This document shows, one piece after another, positions 31,820-44,510 of a stretch of 64,000 nt of DNA. The translations under genes and the position numbers were made by a program. The notes beneath the pieces are model-generated. The model did no database searches, was not told where the DNA came from, and was given only the letters and a program-made list of their open reading frames with translations. Where the stretch lies: contig BCKE01000013.1 in NCBI GenBank assembly GCA_001600495.1, positions 393,048-457,047 of the forward strand, written 5' to 3'. The stretch's first letter is position 1. Each line of letters starts with the position of its first letter. The stretch is from Pilasporangium apinafurcum. Lineage: Eukaryota > Oomycota > Peronosporomycetes > Pythiales > Pythiaceae.

Positions 31820-34734
31820 TCACCGAAAATGCTGGTGTTTTTCTTTGTTACTGCGCTTTTGTTTTTGGCGCTTCAAGCGTTCTTCACAAATAGTCTGATC
31901 CGCGAGCCGTTCAGCGACTTGGTGCACCGTGAGATGCGGTAAAGCACACGTTTTGCCTTTTTGATTCGCCTTATTACAAATCACTTGGGCGTGTGGATCC
32001 GAGACGTCGATAGGTTTTGCGTCCTGGCAAAATGGAAATCGTGGGTGGAGACGAATGGGGCGAGCAGCGCGAATGCCTTTCTTCTGCTTCAGTATTTTGG
32101 TGTAGTCTTCGAAAATCCAGCAAGACGTCGAAGCATACAACTGCCGCAGATGCACCCCTTCGCAAAGTTGGCCAGCAGCGATGCGGGGACAGACACCTTC
32201 GCGGTAGAAATCCTCGCAGTAGCTGCCAGTACGAAACGTGTAAGGAATGCGATTGTTGTGATACGTAGGCCACGCTGGAAGGATGAAGCGTTCTGTAGCT
32301 GCGTGTTCTTCCACTTCATTCATGTGCTTGTAGAGATCCAACATTGTTGACGATGCGTTTGTTGATTCGCTTGTCGCCATTAACACCTCCACTTTATTAG
32401 GCTCGGAAGGCGACGATTTGACTAGGTAGTTGCCAACAGGAAGACTACAGACCTCTGAAAGTACTTCATCTACGAGTCGGAATTTTTCCATCGGCCTTGG
32501 CAAGTAAAGAAGAAAACCATGGACGTGTTAGCTTGAACAAGAACAAGCAGTATAACATCAAGCTTCAACTACTCACTGAAACCATTCAGGAACGACTTGG
32601 GAGTTGTGGCCATACACATGCGACGATAACGAGCGCTGCTCCCATGATTCAATAGTATTTGTGACTGGATTGAGCCGTCCAACGATGATGGTGGCACTAC
32701 CGCGGAGCCATGAATGCAGCCAAAATCGTTGTTTCTCGCTCACGGTGATCTGCTCGGGGAGACCAAGATCTTTGTAATCAGGCTTGACAAAGAGACTCAT
32801 AGGTGTTCTTCTCTACAAAAGCATATCATCCACTTGGCAACGGTGAACTGGACATAAGCGATTGATATTTGCATATACCTTATGGAAGTCGGAATCGGTA
32901 TTTTCACTCTTATAATCGGGACTGGTAGGCGACACGGAAGTCTGAGTTGAAGCTACCTTAACTGCTTGCTCATTCGTGGTGACTGACGTTTGTAAATAGG
33001 CATCAATGGCACAACGTACGAGGATTTTCTTCCCACTCAGTTCCCATACATGATACGTTCGCCTCCGTTCGCGGCAAATCGGGTTCTCAGACGGTCCAGG
33101 TGGAGCTAGCGCTGCTGATTCTCTCTATCGAATCATACGATAACAATTAATTAGTTGAGTAATTTTTAATATCAGGCAATCATAACTGCTAGCCCATGCT
33201 TTCTCACTACTAGCTGGGGAAGTAAAACTGTGCGACCCGCTCGTGCTATCTTTTCTCGAGTACTCGTGGCATCAGCAGGGAGGCATTGGTCGAAAAATAC
33301 GCGCTTCTTAGCTTGAGCAACCAAACCAGGCTTGACAGTGGATCGACTTTTCACTGGGATGATCCATCCCTGTGGCTACATGATTGCACCCCCATACACA
33401 TAGCGCTCTTTGTGACCAATACTCAATCTACCAAATAAGAGCCTATAAAATTAGCATTATAAGATGCCTTACATACCGCCGCAAAGGTTTTCGTATCATT
33501 ATCAAAGAGCGCCAACAGCGTTGATGATGACATCGCCACATCACAATCGTGCTTTTCCATGAGCGCTTCTGCGTAATGATCAGCAGATATGGCATCTCGC
33601 GCCATGTAATTTCCCCAATCGCCTTTACTATCGTTGAAACTGTCCATGACTTGGCCGTCGACCAGCACGCTTTCGTCAATGACGGGACAAACACCAAAAG
33701 TAAAGACTTCCTTTATGTGCTTCAAAATCGATACTTCATTGTCGAACTGAAACGTCTGAAGCGAAATCTCGAGTGCTGGCTCGAAATATCGCGGATAAAG
33801 GCGATAAACGTCATTTCGGCTTTGTGTCTTCCACTGCTCATACTACTTATATATATGGAATCAGATACTAACAAAAAGAAAAAACAAAGAACTTCCCAAA
33901 GTAATAGTCACTCACGCATTCGTCGACAAAAGTCGGTACTATGGTGTTATGTTTGGCTGTTTCCGTTCGCATTATCAGCTCAAATGTCTGGTAGAACGCT
34001 TGCTACAAGATACAGCAACATGCGGCCAAATCATGTTATCCATCCACTTTTCTTGATTCTCTCTTTCCTTCAATATATTACCTGCTCCTCTTGAACGAGT
34101 CCTTCCAGTGTCCGTAACTGCGCGGTTTCTTCCGATGTAAGTGCCAACAACCCAGGTAATCCACGCTACATAATAAACACAAAATATGATTGAGTCACTC
34201 GTTTTCTCCGCCTCACAATCTAGCCTTCGGAAAGAGGAACACGTATCTTACCCGTTGTCCATCAATACGTTTCCGTAACAAACTCAAATACGTCTCGTGT
34301 TGTGGGATACGAAGTGCTGAGATGCGTCGAAAAGCGTTCTCGGCCTGAATCTTTTCCGTTGTCTGGACTTGTTGTTTCTTTTCCATCAAAATCCGTGTTA
34401 GGTGCTTCTGCGGTCCACCACTATCGTCCATTACTGCGCGTGAACCGCTGACGCCAGATCGATTCTTCGAGTTGATGGCCGTTGCCATCTTCTTTTGTCG
34501 TTTCTTGATGAATTCTGCTATGAGGGTTTGTCGTTGCAGCTCTTCCTGGAGGTAAAGTGTGGACAAATATGCGTCCCCATTGATGGAAAACTGTGCATAT
34601 TCGTCCTCTGTAAAGAAAGAAAAAGCAGAAGGAAGCGATTGTTCTTGTTGATCAGTAGACCTGCTCGTTGGTTTTCGCTTCCGCGCACGCAAACGTGGTG
34701 GAACGGCGAACGCATTAGCAGCCATTGTTGCCAT
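31820..34734 (-). CDS. ICE2/NARG2-like little elongation complex subunit (candidate)
   Basis: About eight exons can be chained on the minus strand: 34734-34252, then segments beginning RGLPGLLAL, QAFYQTFEL, YEQWKTQSRN, PQGWIIPVKSR, RESAALAPPG, RRTPMSLFVKPDY and PMEKFRLVDEVL, with canonical borders and consistent phase at those I checked. The chain includes KKRVFFDQCLPAD, RRRTYHVWELSGKKILVRC and STMLDLYKHMNE. Their order and spacing recall ICE2/NARG2, which supports snRNA gene transcription with ELL. Similarity is judged by eye, so the name is tentative. The C-terminal exon also has Cys/His clusters (SYCEDFYREGVC) and ends in a basic helix. The first exon is Lys/Arg rich. Confidence 0.5.
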
Positions 34735-34978
34735 GTCGGTGTGCTTTTGTTTATTGCAGGATCATCACTCCTTTCTATCGGATAGGATATATTTTCGACC
34801 AATAATATGTATTGAATATAATTTTATCCAATAAATAGCGCGATATTTTCCAGAATACCTTCCCTTATAGTTTTAGACATTAATTCTGTATACTTAACAA
34901 GGACTTGGAAAGTCCTTAAATAACGCCTGTCATCGCCTTTGTCCCCCTCCTCAAGAACAATTAATCTAGCAAGCTACG
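34735..34978. promoter_or_regulatory. Bidirectional promoter between the ICE2-like gene and syntaxin 18
   Basis: 244 bases between divergent start codons. It contains TTTATCCAAT at 34823-34832, the reverse complement of the ATTGGATAAA motif that occurs twice in the PPIL4/CDC73 promoter. The identity extends over about 16 bases with the 26187 copy. A further CCAAT lies near 34798. Confidence 0.5.
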
Positions 34979-36661
34979 ATGGGGATGACCTGCGTCGATA
35001 TGACGGCGCGTTTCCGCGAACTGGCGCCGCTGGACGCGCGTGCTGCCAAATCAAAGCACGAGAAGACTGTGGACCGATTTCGTGAGCAAGCATTGACCCT
35101 GGTAATCCAGTTGAGTGGGTGAATTTGCGTTGACTTTTGCTTGTCTTGTATGGAGGAAGTAAAGAGTGATTGATTCTGTGGATGTTTTAGCTCCAGAGTT
35201 TGATGGAAATGGAAGCGTTTCTTCGTGAGATCATGCCGAAATATTGTCAACCGAAGCGGTTCATTCGTGTGAAAGGCGCCAGGATGAGTGAGCGGGAGAA
35301 GGACGAGTTCGATGCAGTATGTCGAGCTCTCGTGTAGTATGTTGTTAGGTTGAGAGGATTCCTCATTTTGTAGCTGTGCTGCGGTAGGACATAATGGAGT
35401 TGGTGAAGAACTGCAGCACGAAGATTGATGTACTCAAGGATATGACGGAGCTTGCCAGTCGTAAGTATCATCATGCGAGACCTAAAGCTTAAGTGGCTAA
35501 CATGAGTGTTACTGTCACCTGTATCTATAGGCGGTAAACCTTCGATGCTGGTGGAGCATCAGAAAGAAATAGTCACATATTTCTTGGAGGTATGTATGAG
35601 CCAGAGTCATCGACTTGCTTCATAGTTGTGTGGTATTATTGTATGATGATTTTACAATTTGGTTCACTGCGTTTGCTATGCTATGTGTCTTGGACTAAAG
35701 CGTTTGAAAAGCATTACGAATGCAACGAAGAGGCTGCAGAAACGACGCTATGCACAGCCGTTCTTGCTTTCGCCGCGGTTAGTTCATATTGTTTTGTATT
35801 GTTTTGCTTCAATATATTTGCTTGATAGTGCTAACTTTTTTTCGCTTGTTCCGCGGTGTAGACTACTCCCAGAAGAAGAGCGCACAGAGTTAGAAAAACT
35901 CGAGAAGCAGCTGCCAAAAGCAAACGGAAAGAAATCGGTGACCAAGCCAATTCAAAAGAGTAGTATGTCTGACGCCTCTCCTTCTGCTCGTTTGGATGTG
36001 GACGATAAGTCGTCGCCAAAGAAAATTCCACATGAGCCACATCCTAGACGAGACATCCAGGTGAGACGCAAGCGCAGTTTTTTGCCAATGTTGATTCCTT
36101 GTAGTTGGTTGATTTGAATGGCTTCAATTTCTGTTTTCTTTAGCAAATTCCTATTTTCGCTTCTACGGATGAAGAGATCGAATTCACTGAGGAAGAAAAT
36201 CAGCGTTTCCGCGTGGAGAATGTGATGCTGCACCGGCATTTTCAGGAGAATCTCGAAGATGTCAAGTATGATTGCGTCTTTTCGTCCGCATTGCTCGTAT
36301 ATCGCTCATTTTCGTTAACGTTTCGGTGCATTGACATAGACAAATGGAGTCGAAGATGGCAGAAATCTCGAATTTGATGGGTCAGTTTGCTGACAAGATC
36401 ATGGAACAGCAGACCGATATTGAACTGATTCATCAGCATGCACAAGAAACTAAATCCAACATCAGTCAGGTACTCAATCACTTCATCTATATTATTATCG
36501 TGCCAGTGTAGAGCAGGCATTCACACTTTGTTTGTGATGTACAGAGTAATGATATTCTGGAGCACACCAAGCGCATTGGCACCGGCTATGGCTTCATGAT
36601 CTTCTGTTTCTACTTGGGATTTTCCATTTTGCTGCACATGTTGCACTATTTCCACGACTAA
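34979..36661 (+). CDS. STX18: Syntaxin 18 (Ufe1) family SNARE
   Basis: About eight exons. The N-terminus starts MGMTCVDMTARFRELAPLDA, in the style of the STX18 N-terminal peptide, and continues with helices (SLMEMEAFLREIMPKYC, then DIMELVKNCSTKIDVLKDM). The penultimate exons hold the SNARE motif MAEISNLMGQFADKIMEQQT and DIELIHQHAQETKSNISQ, with the central Gln in EQQTDIE. The last exon encodes a C-terminal membrane anchor (GYGFMIFCFYLGFSILLHML). STX18/Ufe1 is the ER-resident Q-SNARE for Golgi-to-ER transport. The exon between about 35680 and 35795 was placed from RLQKRR-like sequence and is the least certain. Confidence 0.8.
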
Positions 36662-36813
36662 ATATAAAAACCTGGCGTAATTAGGAATGGAGCTATCAGT
36701 TCTTCTCCAAACCGTGCGCAGCATGGACCTTGTCTTAAGAAAATTTTGCAATAAGCGCCAATTCATCTAACTTGGATTTGAGGTGATGCTACATCAATAT
36801 CATAATAGCACCT

Positions 36814-39800
36814 CTATATTGAATCAACACTCTCTTTACTAAGCCCCTCGTAACATGTGAGTCCATCGGCGTTGAGAATATCGTCCCGAGCGCCTTTTTC
36901 CATCAAATACTCCATCAAATCGTGGAAACCGTACTCGTGACAGTAGTGAAGCACTGTCTGTCCGTTCAGCTACAACCAACAATAAACCACACAAATGATG
37001 AATGAAATGAACCATGGCAGAAAGTGTTGTGAGTATCTGTAGAACATACGTTTTGTGTATTGATGTCGGCACCACGACGTAAACAGAGTTTGGCGATGCG
37101 CTTGTTATTGTTCTGACAAGCGACGGAGAGTACAGTGTTGCCTGTGGCATCTTTGGCATCGATATTTAGTGTCCAGTCCGGACTGTTAAGCATCTGTTGA
37201 AAAGCAAACGAAGGTTTAAAACCCGACAACATGGAAAAAGACATGTTTGTTGCCACTTACCAACTCGATTTCATCGTATTTTCCGTGACGACAGAGGCTC
37301 AAAATCGTTTCAAGTTGCTGGCTTTCCTTCATAGCTTGCGTGACGGTCTCTCGCTTCTCCACTGCCTGTGCATTTGGTGATGATATACTAGTAGTAGTAG
37401 TCGCATTGGTGGCGCTTTCCTGCATTAGTTCGGGCCGAAGCATCAAGTTCTCGATGAATTGAGTTCCAAACACAGATCGCCCAGCTGACCAAGGCGAGTA
37501 CCCTACGGCCAGCCACTCGTCCAGGGCTGCCCGCGGGCGGACAATTCCAACGCTCCGTGGCTGATTCTAGAAGTACACACAAGCAAAAGAAACTGCATTA
37601 ATGCTTACTTCGTCACTGCGGGTCGTGTAAATGCTCCTTACCATATTCTTGATGACAGGGAGGTAGTTGGCCTGTATCTTGCATGTCTTCGTGCTGGTGA
37701 CCGCAGCAACAAAATTTTTCGGCAAGCATGCTACTCGTTGGTGAAGTTTTCCACCAAACCCTTCGACGGCCGTCTGGCTATCAGCGGATGTATCGATCGG
37801 CTTATGAATCCATGTACGCCCCTCTCCAGGTGGCGCATGGGTCTGGTAGCCTGGCTTCTTTTCCACATAGCCTGAAGGTTTGGAAAGAGGACTGCTGCTA
37901 TAACTATTAGGATTATCGACCATCTCCGCTTCGTCGGGAGGTGGCAAGAGACTGACAAAACTTGCTGTTGAAACCGTGCTTCTGGCGGACAAGGTGACTG
38001 AACTCTCATCCGATCGTGATGTAATGATCTCATTTTCGTCGTCGATACCATCGTTCTGGCGGAATTCTTCGTAAGTACAGAGTCTTGAACGCTCCGATTG
38101 GATCGTTGTTCGTTGTGTTTGCTTGGTTGGCGATGGCTGTTGCTGCTGTTGAGACCGTAAGCCCAGTCCCATCCCAAGTCCGATACCAAGTTGCAGCATA
38201 TCGACACTGTTAGTTCCAATACCAGCGTTTTGTGCAAGTCCTGGGATGGCGGACCCTAACGCTTGCGTGATGGTTGCAATCAACTGCTTGGTGTTGAGAT
38301 CCACCGGTGGATTTTCCGCATCAGCAGCAAGAGCTTCTGCTCTCATCGAACCTGGAATCTGCTGTTGTCGTATTGAAGAAGTATGACTTGCATGTGTGTT
38401 CACATTCTTACTCGTAGTGTTTATAGAGATCGACTCACGCTCTTCTCTGTGAAACGCAAGCTTTGGAACCTGCACTTTTGTCAGCTCACTCTTCCCATTA
38501 GTGGATTGAGTTCTGTTTTCCCCAACGACAGGTAGTTGGATTGTGATATCGTGGGTCTTAGCGCTGGCTGCAACTCGTTTCACTCGCCGTTCTCTCTCGT
38601 CCTGCGTTTCAACACCTTTGGTCATATATTTACGGATGCTCTGCTGCGAATAACGCGCCTCGTCTACTCCAACGCCAAGTGTCACGGGCTCTCCTTCACC
38701 GTCGGTAACTACACCATCCACATCTCCGTCTTTGCCTCGATGCTTCTCTGCAGGCATGATTGGCCGCGTCCAATAGGTTTCGCCCGTATGCTTATCGTAC
38801 CAGTACGCGATGCCATCCTCCGTCACGAACTCTTCAAATGGACTGCTTTGCATGTATGCCCAACTGCGGTAGATAACGCTGGTACACACCCCCAGAGCTC
38901 CATCTGGATTTGAATTCTTCATAAACTCACCAGGCTGCTGCGCACCTAACGTGGTAAATACTTGCGGCTGGTTGCGACTCGATTGCCCGATCCAAAGTAA
39001 ATGAATATACTCAATCGGAGTGTTCTCCTTCGTCGTTGGAATGCAGAACGGATAGTATCGGTCCACTTTGGTCGTTATAGTCGGGTTCATCGACGTCGAG
39101 TTCGGCGAGAGGATCTCACTGTTGGGTTGCACAGGTACACTTAAGACTTCATCCGGCACGGAGAACGCATCAACCAGCACAAACGTACGAAATCCATGTG
39201 CTTGTTCCTCTCCTGTTTGTTCGGGGCGGTTCAAAGGGAACCGATGCGTTTCCAGTGCAAGTATATCGGTCTCAGTGGGATACGAACGAGTAGAAATGAC
39301 GATGCAGGGCGGGCGACGGAAATTAAGCGCATGTTCCAGCGGTCGAAACACATAACCAAGCGTTTCAGCATCAATTACGGCACACGCATACACTGCATCA
39401 TGATCTTTCGTGGGTGACGGAGCAATCGATCGCCGATCAAACACGACAAAATTGCCAAACTGTGCCGGCACGTATGTCGTCACGAGCATATGGATGAGCA
39501 ATTCGGCCGAAAGACCACCGACTGCCATATTGTCCTTAGTGGGTTTTCTCCCGAACGTCGCAAACATGACAGTCAACGGAGTCACATGTTTGGTCCGTCG
39601 TGCATCAGTGATTCCAGGAGGTGGACTGCATGCATGGATCTGTAGCACAGCCTTATGCAATGCGGCAGTGCTGACACGAGCGCATAATCGTTCAAACCAA
39701 CTCACGATATGCCCAGAATCAATATACAAATTTGGAACTGGAAGTGGAATTTCTTCAAGGAAACTCGGGGTGGGCATCGGGACACATCGTTTCGGCGGCA

Positions 39801-42401
39801 ATTCATACGATCGAGGCTTGTAGAGTTCCACAGGCTTGGTGCAATCTGTTTTTAGCACCCAGTTGCGTAGTTGAGGGCGTGCAGGGTCGATCATTATCAC
39901 ATCATGGATGAGTGTCGTTTGACCAGACTGGTTTTTTTGCGTCACTGGTGCTTTCGGATGAAACTCACGGACTGAATCGGCATATTTCGAACACCACTTG
40001 TTATTCTGGATCGTGTTTTTCAATTTCAGGAGTCCTGGCGTGGAAGAATCGGTCTTGGGGACCCCACCGGCTCGTAGCTGCTCCATGAAGGAGCGAAACC
40101 ACGCACGAGTGTGAATCTTTCGTCTCATGGTCTTATTCCAGGCCATAAGGAGCTGATTCATACTTCGATAGATCGGATGACGGCACTCAGTGATGGTAAC
40201 GTATTGCTTGAGTTTGCTGTCGTAGCGAAGCGATGCATTCTGTTTCATAAACACTTCTTGGATTTCTTCAGCGCGATACTTGCGTCGTAGCTGGTCCAGA
40301 TCCCAGTTTGCGCACATCAACGCACTCTCAGTAGATCGAATTTTCCGCGTTTCATTTGGGTCACGATGGATGTCACAATATTTGCCCTTACTGGAACTCC
40401 AGCAATTGAAGCAGACAGTGACAGACGACGTAGACGATACATTACTAGACTCACCACTGGCAGATTGGACTCTTACAGTTGCTGTTGATGCATTCAGATC
40501 TTCATGGAAGCCCGGATCCACCACGTCACGGATACTCGGTGGATTCGCCAGTCCGTTAGCACCTTTCTGCTTTGACTTGGCTTTTATTGTTGATGTTGCA
40601 GGTCGTCGACTGCCATGGGTTTTCATAGTTGGAGAAGATGGTCCACCACGTTTGTCTGCATCGTTTGCGAGGACGGAAACCAGAAAAGGCGTTTCACGCT
40701 TTCCAAGCACGATCTCACGTCCTATTGATTTGCTGGGCGTCTTCTGATTGCTACGCGCGGGGCTTCCAGGACTGTTTTCAAACCCAAAATGGTTTTTCGT
40801 CGTTGGTTTCTTTCGCAACACAACATTCGAAGCGATTAGTGACGAAATGGAGTCGAACTTGGAGACTTGTAGAGCATTTCGGATTGTGTCTCGCAGTTTA
40901 CTGTTTCGCGTTCCATCAGCGAGAAAGAGAGTGTCATTCGCTTGCCAATCTCCATTCTCATCATCTTGTTGCTGCTCGTCTTCACCGTCTCGTTCATCTC
41001 GAATTTCTAGGATCGAGCGCCGCCCTCTGGAAAAATCTACATCATTCTCATTTAATCGATCTGTGCGAAAGCTTTCTTCCGAGTCCACAACTGAGTCACA
41101 TTCCCAAGGATTCGGATTTAAACCAGCATAATCGAACTGAAGAGCCGGTAAGTTTCTTACATTTAGGCCAGTATTGGTGTGCGAGGATTTTTTGTTAGTC
41201 AAGCCATAACTGTTTGGACGATTTTCTTGGCCGGTTGACTGTGACCTCGCCGATGAACAGGCACTGGATGTAGTCGGAGAGAGCAATGGAAGGTCAAATC
41301 CATTCTGTGAAGAAGATGATCGACCAAGAGATGCTCGAGGGATTTTGTTTGCGGATTCGTTGACTGTACGCAATTCAGGAAGCAAGCAAGAGCCTCCACC
41401 AGAAGTCATCGAATCAGTAACAGGAAACGAAGGTGGTCGTTCCCATTGGCTTTGACCGGTTCGAGCATTGTAATACCACACCTCTCCCTTCTCGATGTCC
41501 CGAACTTCGTGCCATTGATCTTCATCTAGTGCGGAAGCTTTTGCGGTAGCATTTGATGGTGGCCAAGGGTGTGTCTTCTTCACTTTCTTCCTGCAGAGAA
41601 ATCCTCGTGAATGGGCTTGAATCTAAATCAACATTGCATCCAGAGGACAGTTTGTATATACGCTTTATTTTAAGTATTTCTCCAAACAGAACCATGAAAG
41701 GATCCGTTTACCTTGATGGCACTTGCTTCTATCCGATCCTGAAACCTGTTGGTTTGCATCTGTTGTTGTTCTTGCTGTTTCCGTTCTATCTGACGTTGGT
41801 TGTTGCGTTCAATGGCTCGCAAGCGGTGCTGTTCTTGTTCAAATGTATTTACTTGCTTCTCCATGCTCTTCTTGCCAGGTGATGTATCCGGGTAAAACGT
41901 ATCCGCTGCTCTTCGCACTCGCGATTCTTCTGCATCAAACTCAAATAGATCCTTTACTACCACTGATGATTGTGCCTTTCCAGCCGAACTAGCGACATTT
42001 GCAGAGTTAGTCCACAAAGGATCGGAGGATGTCGTCTTTAGTGTTTCGTCATTTTCCTCATCGTCCTGTTCTAAAACTTCAATTGTCGTCCGCATTCTGC
42101 TCACAGAAGGTGATGAGATTGCCGCTATCGCTGGAGAGTTTCCGGCTTTCTGTCGCATCGATAATGTATTCGGACATTTAATGACATTTTTTGCAGTAGT
42201 TTTAACGAGCCGCAGGAGCTCTGCTGTTTCTTCATGCAGTTGTAGTAGATCTTCATCTCCGTCAAATGCCACGGGCGCTGCTGTCGTCGTTGTTGTTGCT
42301 TCTCCACAGCTTCGCTTTGGTGATTTATGTCTCGAGCGCCGTGCTTTCTCATCCCGGCCACTATTGGCTACACTGCTGAATTTATTGAATAGAGAAGGCA
42401 T
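36814..42401 (-). CDS. Large WW-domain and ankyrin-repeat protein
   Basis: A chain of about six exons, roughly 1,750 residues. The N-terminal part has a Gln/Glu/Arg coiled coil (RQIERKQQEQQQMQ). Then comes a WW domain (W-HEV...EVWYYNARTGQSQWERPPSF), a long region with a Cys cluster (VCFNCWSSSKGKYCDIHRDP) and hydrophobic folded segments, and a second WW domain (GIAYWYDKHTGETYWTRP). C-terminal ankyrin repeats follow (DATGNTVLSVACQNNNKRIA, then NGQTVLHYCHEYGFHDLMEY), ending at TAG 36814. WW domains bind proline motifs and ankyrins bind proteins, so a scaffold is likely. I do not recognise the central region. The start may lie further upstream, since an open frame ends only 69 bases before it. 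Confidence 0.65.
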
Positions 42402-42469
42402 GACGGATGAGGTCGATGCATGAGGTTGACCCAGTTAATATTTCACTTAGCGTCCATAGTGCACCAACT

Positions 42470-42917
42470 TTATTTGTTGCTGTGGCACAAGGGATTGATA
42501 AACCTGTGCTGAACTGGTTCATGTACCGTCACGTCACCGGTTTTGCTAGGAATAGAACGACGACAACGTTGCTTTCGGTGAACCAAATGGGCATCGCGTA
42601 ACGGCAGCCGTTGCTTGAGGATAGAATCATCATGTTTTGATGGCATCTGCTCCATTGACTGCATATATAGCGGCTCTCTTTCTAAAACTTCTATCTCGCG
42701 ACCAACATCATTGTACTCTGTCTCGATAGTTTTGGTTGTGAGCATTTCATTGTGACTTGTATCAATCAGTTCGTTCTAAACGGTCATGCAGTCAAACCCT
42801 GTTACCGCTGAGTTGAGAAACGTCTTCTGCACTGAGAAAGTCAATTAATCCATCAAGCATTCGGTCAACAGTTCCAGCGGATCCTCCTTTTTCTCCACGA
42901 CACTCTATCTTCAACAT
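42470..42917 (-). CDS. Two short open frames, possible small gene or upstream exons
   Basis: 42745-42470 encodes a hydrophilic frame (KTIETEYNDVGREIEVLERE, then SILKQRLPLRDAHLVHRKQR), and 42917-42792 a 41-residue frame (MLKIECRGEKGGSAGTVDRM and then LDGLIDFLSAEDVSQLSGN). Both look compositionally like protein but match no family I know. They could be upstream exons of the WW-ankyrin gene, a small separate gene, or relics. On the opposite strand, 43058 opens MDADDVSLRDVMWALLDLSR before a donor-like GTATCA. None is secure. Confidence 0.25.
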
Positions 42918-43139
42918 TTACCAGTAGCATTTTAACACCCTGATACCAGACTTGAGATCATCCATAAAAGAGCGCGCTCATCTCGCGCCCCCGTTGCGGA
43001 CGCCTACAGAATCGGTCCAGGATCAAAGAAACAACAACCAGATATAGATCTGTCTGCATGGATGCTGATGATGTGTCCCTGCGTGACGTTATGTGGGCGC
43101 TGCTCGATCTGTCACGTAAAGAAGATGGTATCATATGTT

Positions 43140-44207
43140 CGTAATCCACATCGCCGCGGTTTTACGTGTGTCTTCAATCAATCACCCAAGCACAAAGATC
43201 GGATAGGAAGAGCACAGAGAGCGCACACAAGTGACATGGAGAAGATGGAAGATGCGTCTCCATCCCATCCACTCAGAACTTTTCTAAGATACTTTTAGTT
43301 CCAAATTTTTGAGCTAATTTTTGATTTCGGAGCTTAAAGTTTTCTTTGTGCATATATCTCATATAGTTTAATTGAGTTAATAGAAGTACCAGAGTTCGTT
43401 TTCTGAAAAAAAATAAGAGCCAAAAGACTCATGGATGGTTTTAACAAGCAATCCGCGAGCCAACGGTGCCAGTTTTCAGTTGTTTTCCTAAACTCAAAAA
43501 ATCCGCAACTGCCTTTTAGCACATAATATTTTGGCATAGGATAGTTTTTTATTTGTAATGATGAACAAAGCAAACAGCGTTCAAATCGAACTAGTGGTTG
43601 TCGAGTAATTAGCAGTCAAAGATGAGTATTCGCTTCCATTTTGGCATTGTTTTAGCTTGATGGTCATCGTTTTTATTTCTTTTGATTCATAATTCGTTTC
43701 ATATATGTCATTTACCCTAACCATATTGAATAAAATGAGCTCTAATATTATCAAGAGTGTTTGTCGTCCAAGTAATTTGGCGGCAATCTTCGAGTTATTG
43801 GTGCAATACTGTTGGTGTCTTAAGCCACTCTTCAGCACTTGAGTTCCATACTATGTGCTACAGAGTATATCATTGGACAAAAATGGTATTGTGGTATTTT
43901 TTATGTTCTGAACGACCTTGAGAATCGCAAAATCGATGACCATCTGACAGAAAATGCAAATTTTGTCGTACCAGTTCTCCTCTCTGGATGCTACGACTTG
44001 GATAATAATCACGGGAAACAAGTTTTCTTGGACGGATCTGTTTCGAACTGCCACACATTTTCGTAGAGCACGAATAGCGGATTTTTTGGATTTTGGCCAA
44101 CCTAAGAATTAGGCTGTTTTTGGCTCCCTTGACTTGCGGATTGCTTGTTAAAGTGATTATCAAACAACTACAATCAAGTCCTACTTCCAACGTTTGCTAT
44201 ATCTGAG
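43140..44207. other. AT-rich gene-poor stretch upstream of the Fanzor relic
   Basis: About 1.07 kb with short frames broken by stops on both strands and no recognisable domain. The 14-base word TCGTCCAAGTAATT occurs at 43764-43777 and again at 44540-44553, just past the Fanzor relic. Part of this stretch may be the eroded 5' portion of that element, but I cannot see conserved TnpB blocks in it. Confidence 0.35.
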
Positions 44208-44510
44208 ATGACTTGGAAACAAAAACGAATTTCCAGCAAGGCTTCGAGAGCAATACTCACGTTCTCGCACTATAAACTCAAGAAAATGCTGGAGTACAAG
44301 ATGGAGTGATCAGGGGAACGTATGATTGCATGTAAAGAACATTACACTTCGAAAGCATGTTCTTACTGTGGGAGAATCAACCACGATATCTAAGCACAGA
44401 GAGAATTCTCGTGCTCATCGTACAATTTGGTTGCAGATCGCAATATCAACGCCACTAAAAATATTTTTCTGAAGAACGAGTGTTTACTCCTGGACTGGAT
44501 TGGTCCAGGT
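44208..44510 (+). mobile_element. Decayed Fanzor/TnpB C-terminal fragment
   Basis: One plus-strand frame with two stops reads ISSKASRAILTFSHYKLKKM, LEYKME, a stop, then MIACKEHYTSKACSYCGRIN, HDI, a stop, then EFSCSSYNLVADRNINATKN and IFLKNE. This is the C-terminal region of the TnpB/Fanzor RNA-guided nuclease family: the sH-(Y/F)-K-(L/F) helix, the E-x-Y-T-S-K-x-C-x-x-C-G ribbon half, and the D-R-(D/N)-x-N-(A/G)-(A/T)-x-N-I motif. The tail (FLKNECLLLDWIGP) resembles FFKDEHLLSWIH in the relic at 3703-4305, so both come from one family. It is non-functional as it stands. Confidence 0.75.

Noticed and set aside
32573-32800. Separate small gene starting MSLFVKPDYKDL
   Set aside because: An acceptor just upstream joins it in phase to the preceding exon of the ICE2-like gene, so the Met is internal.
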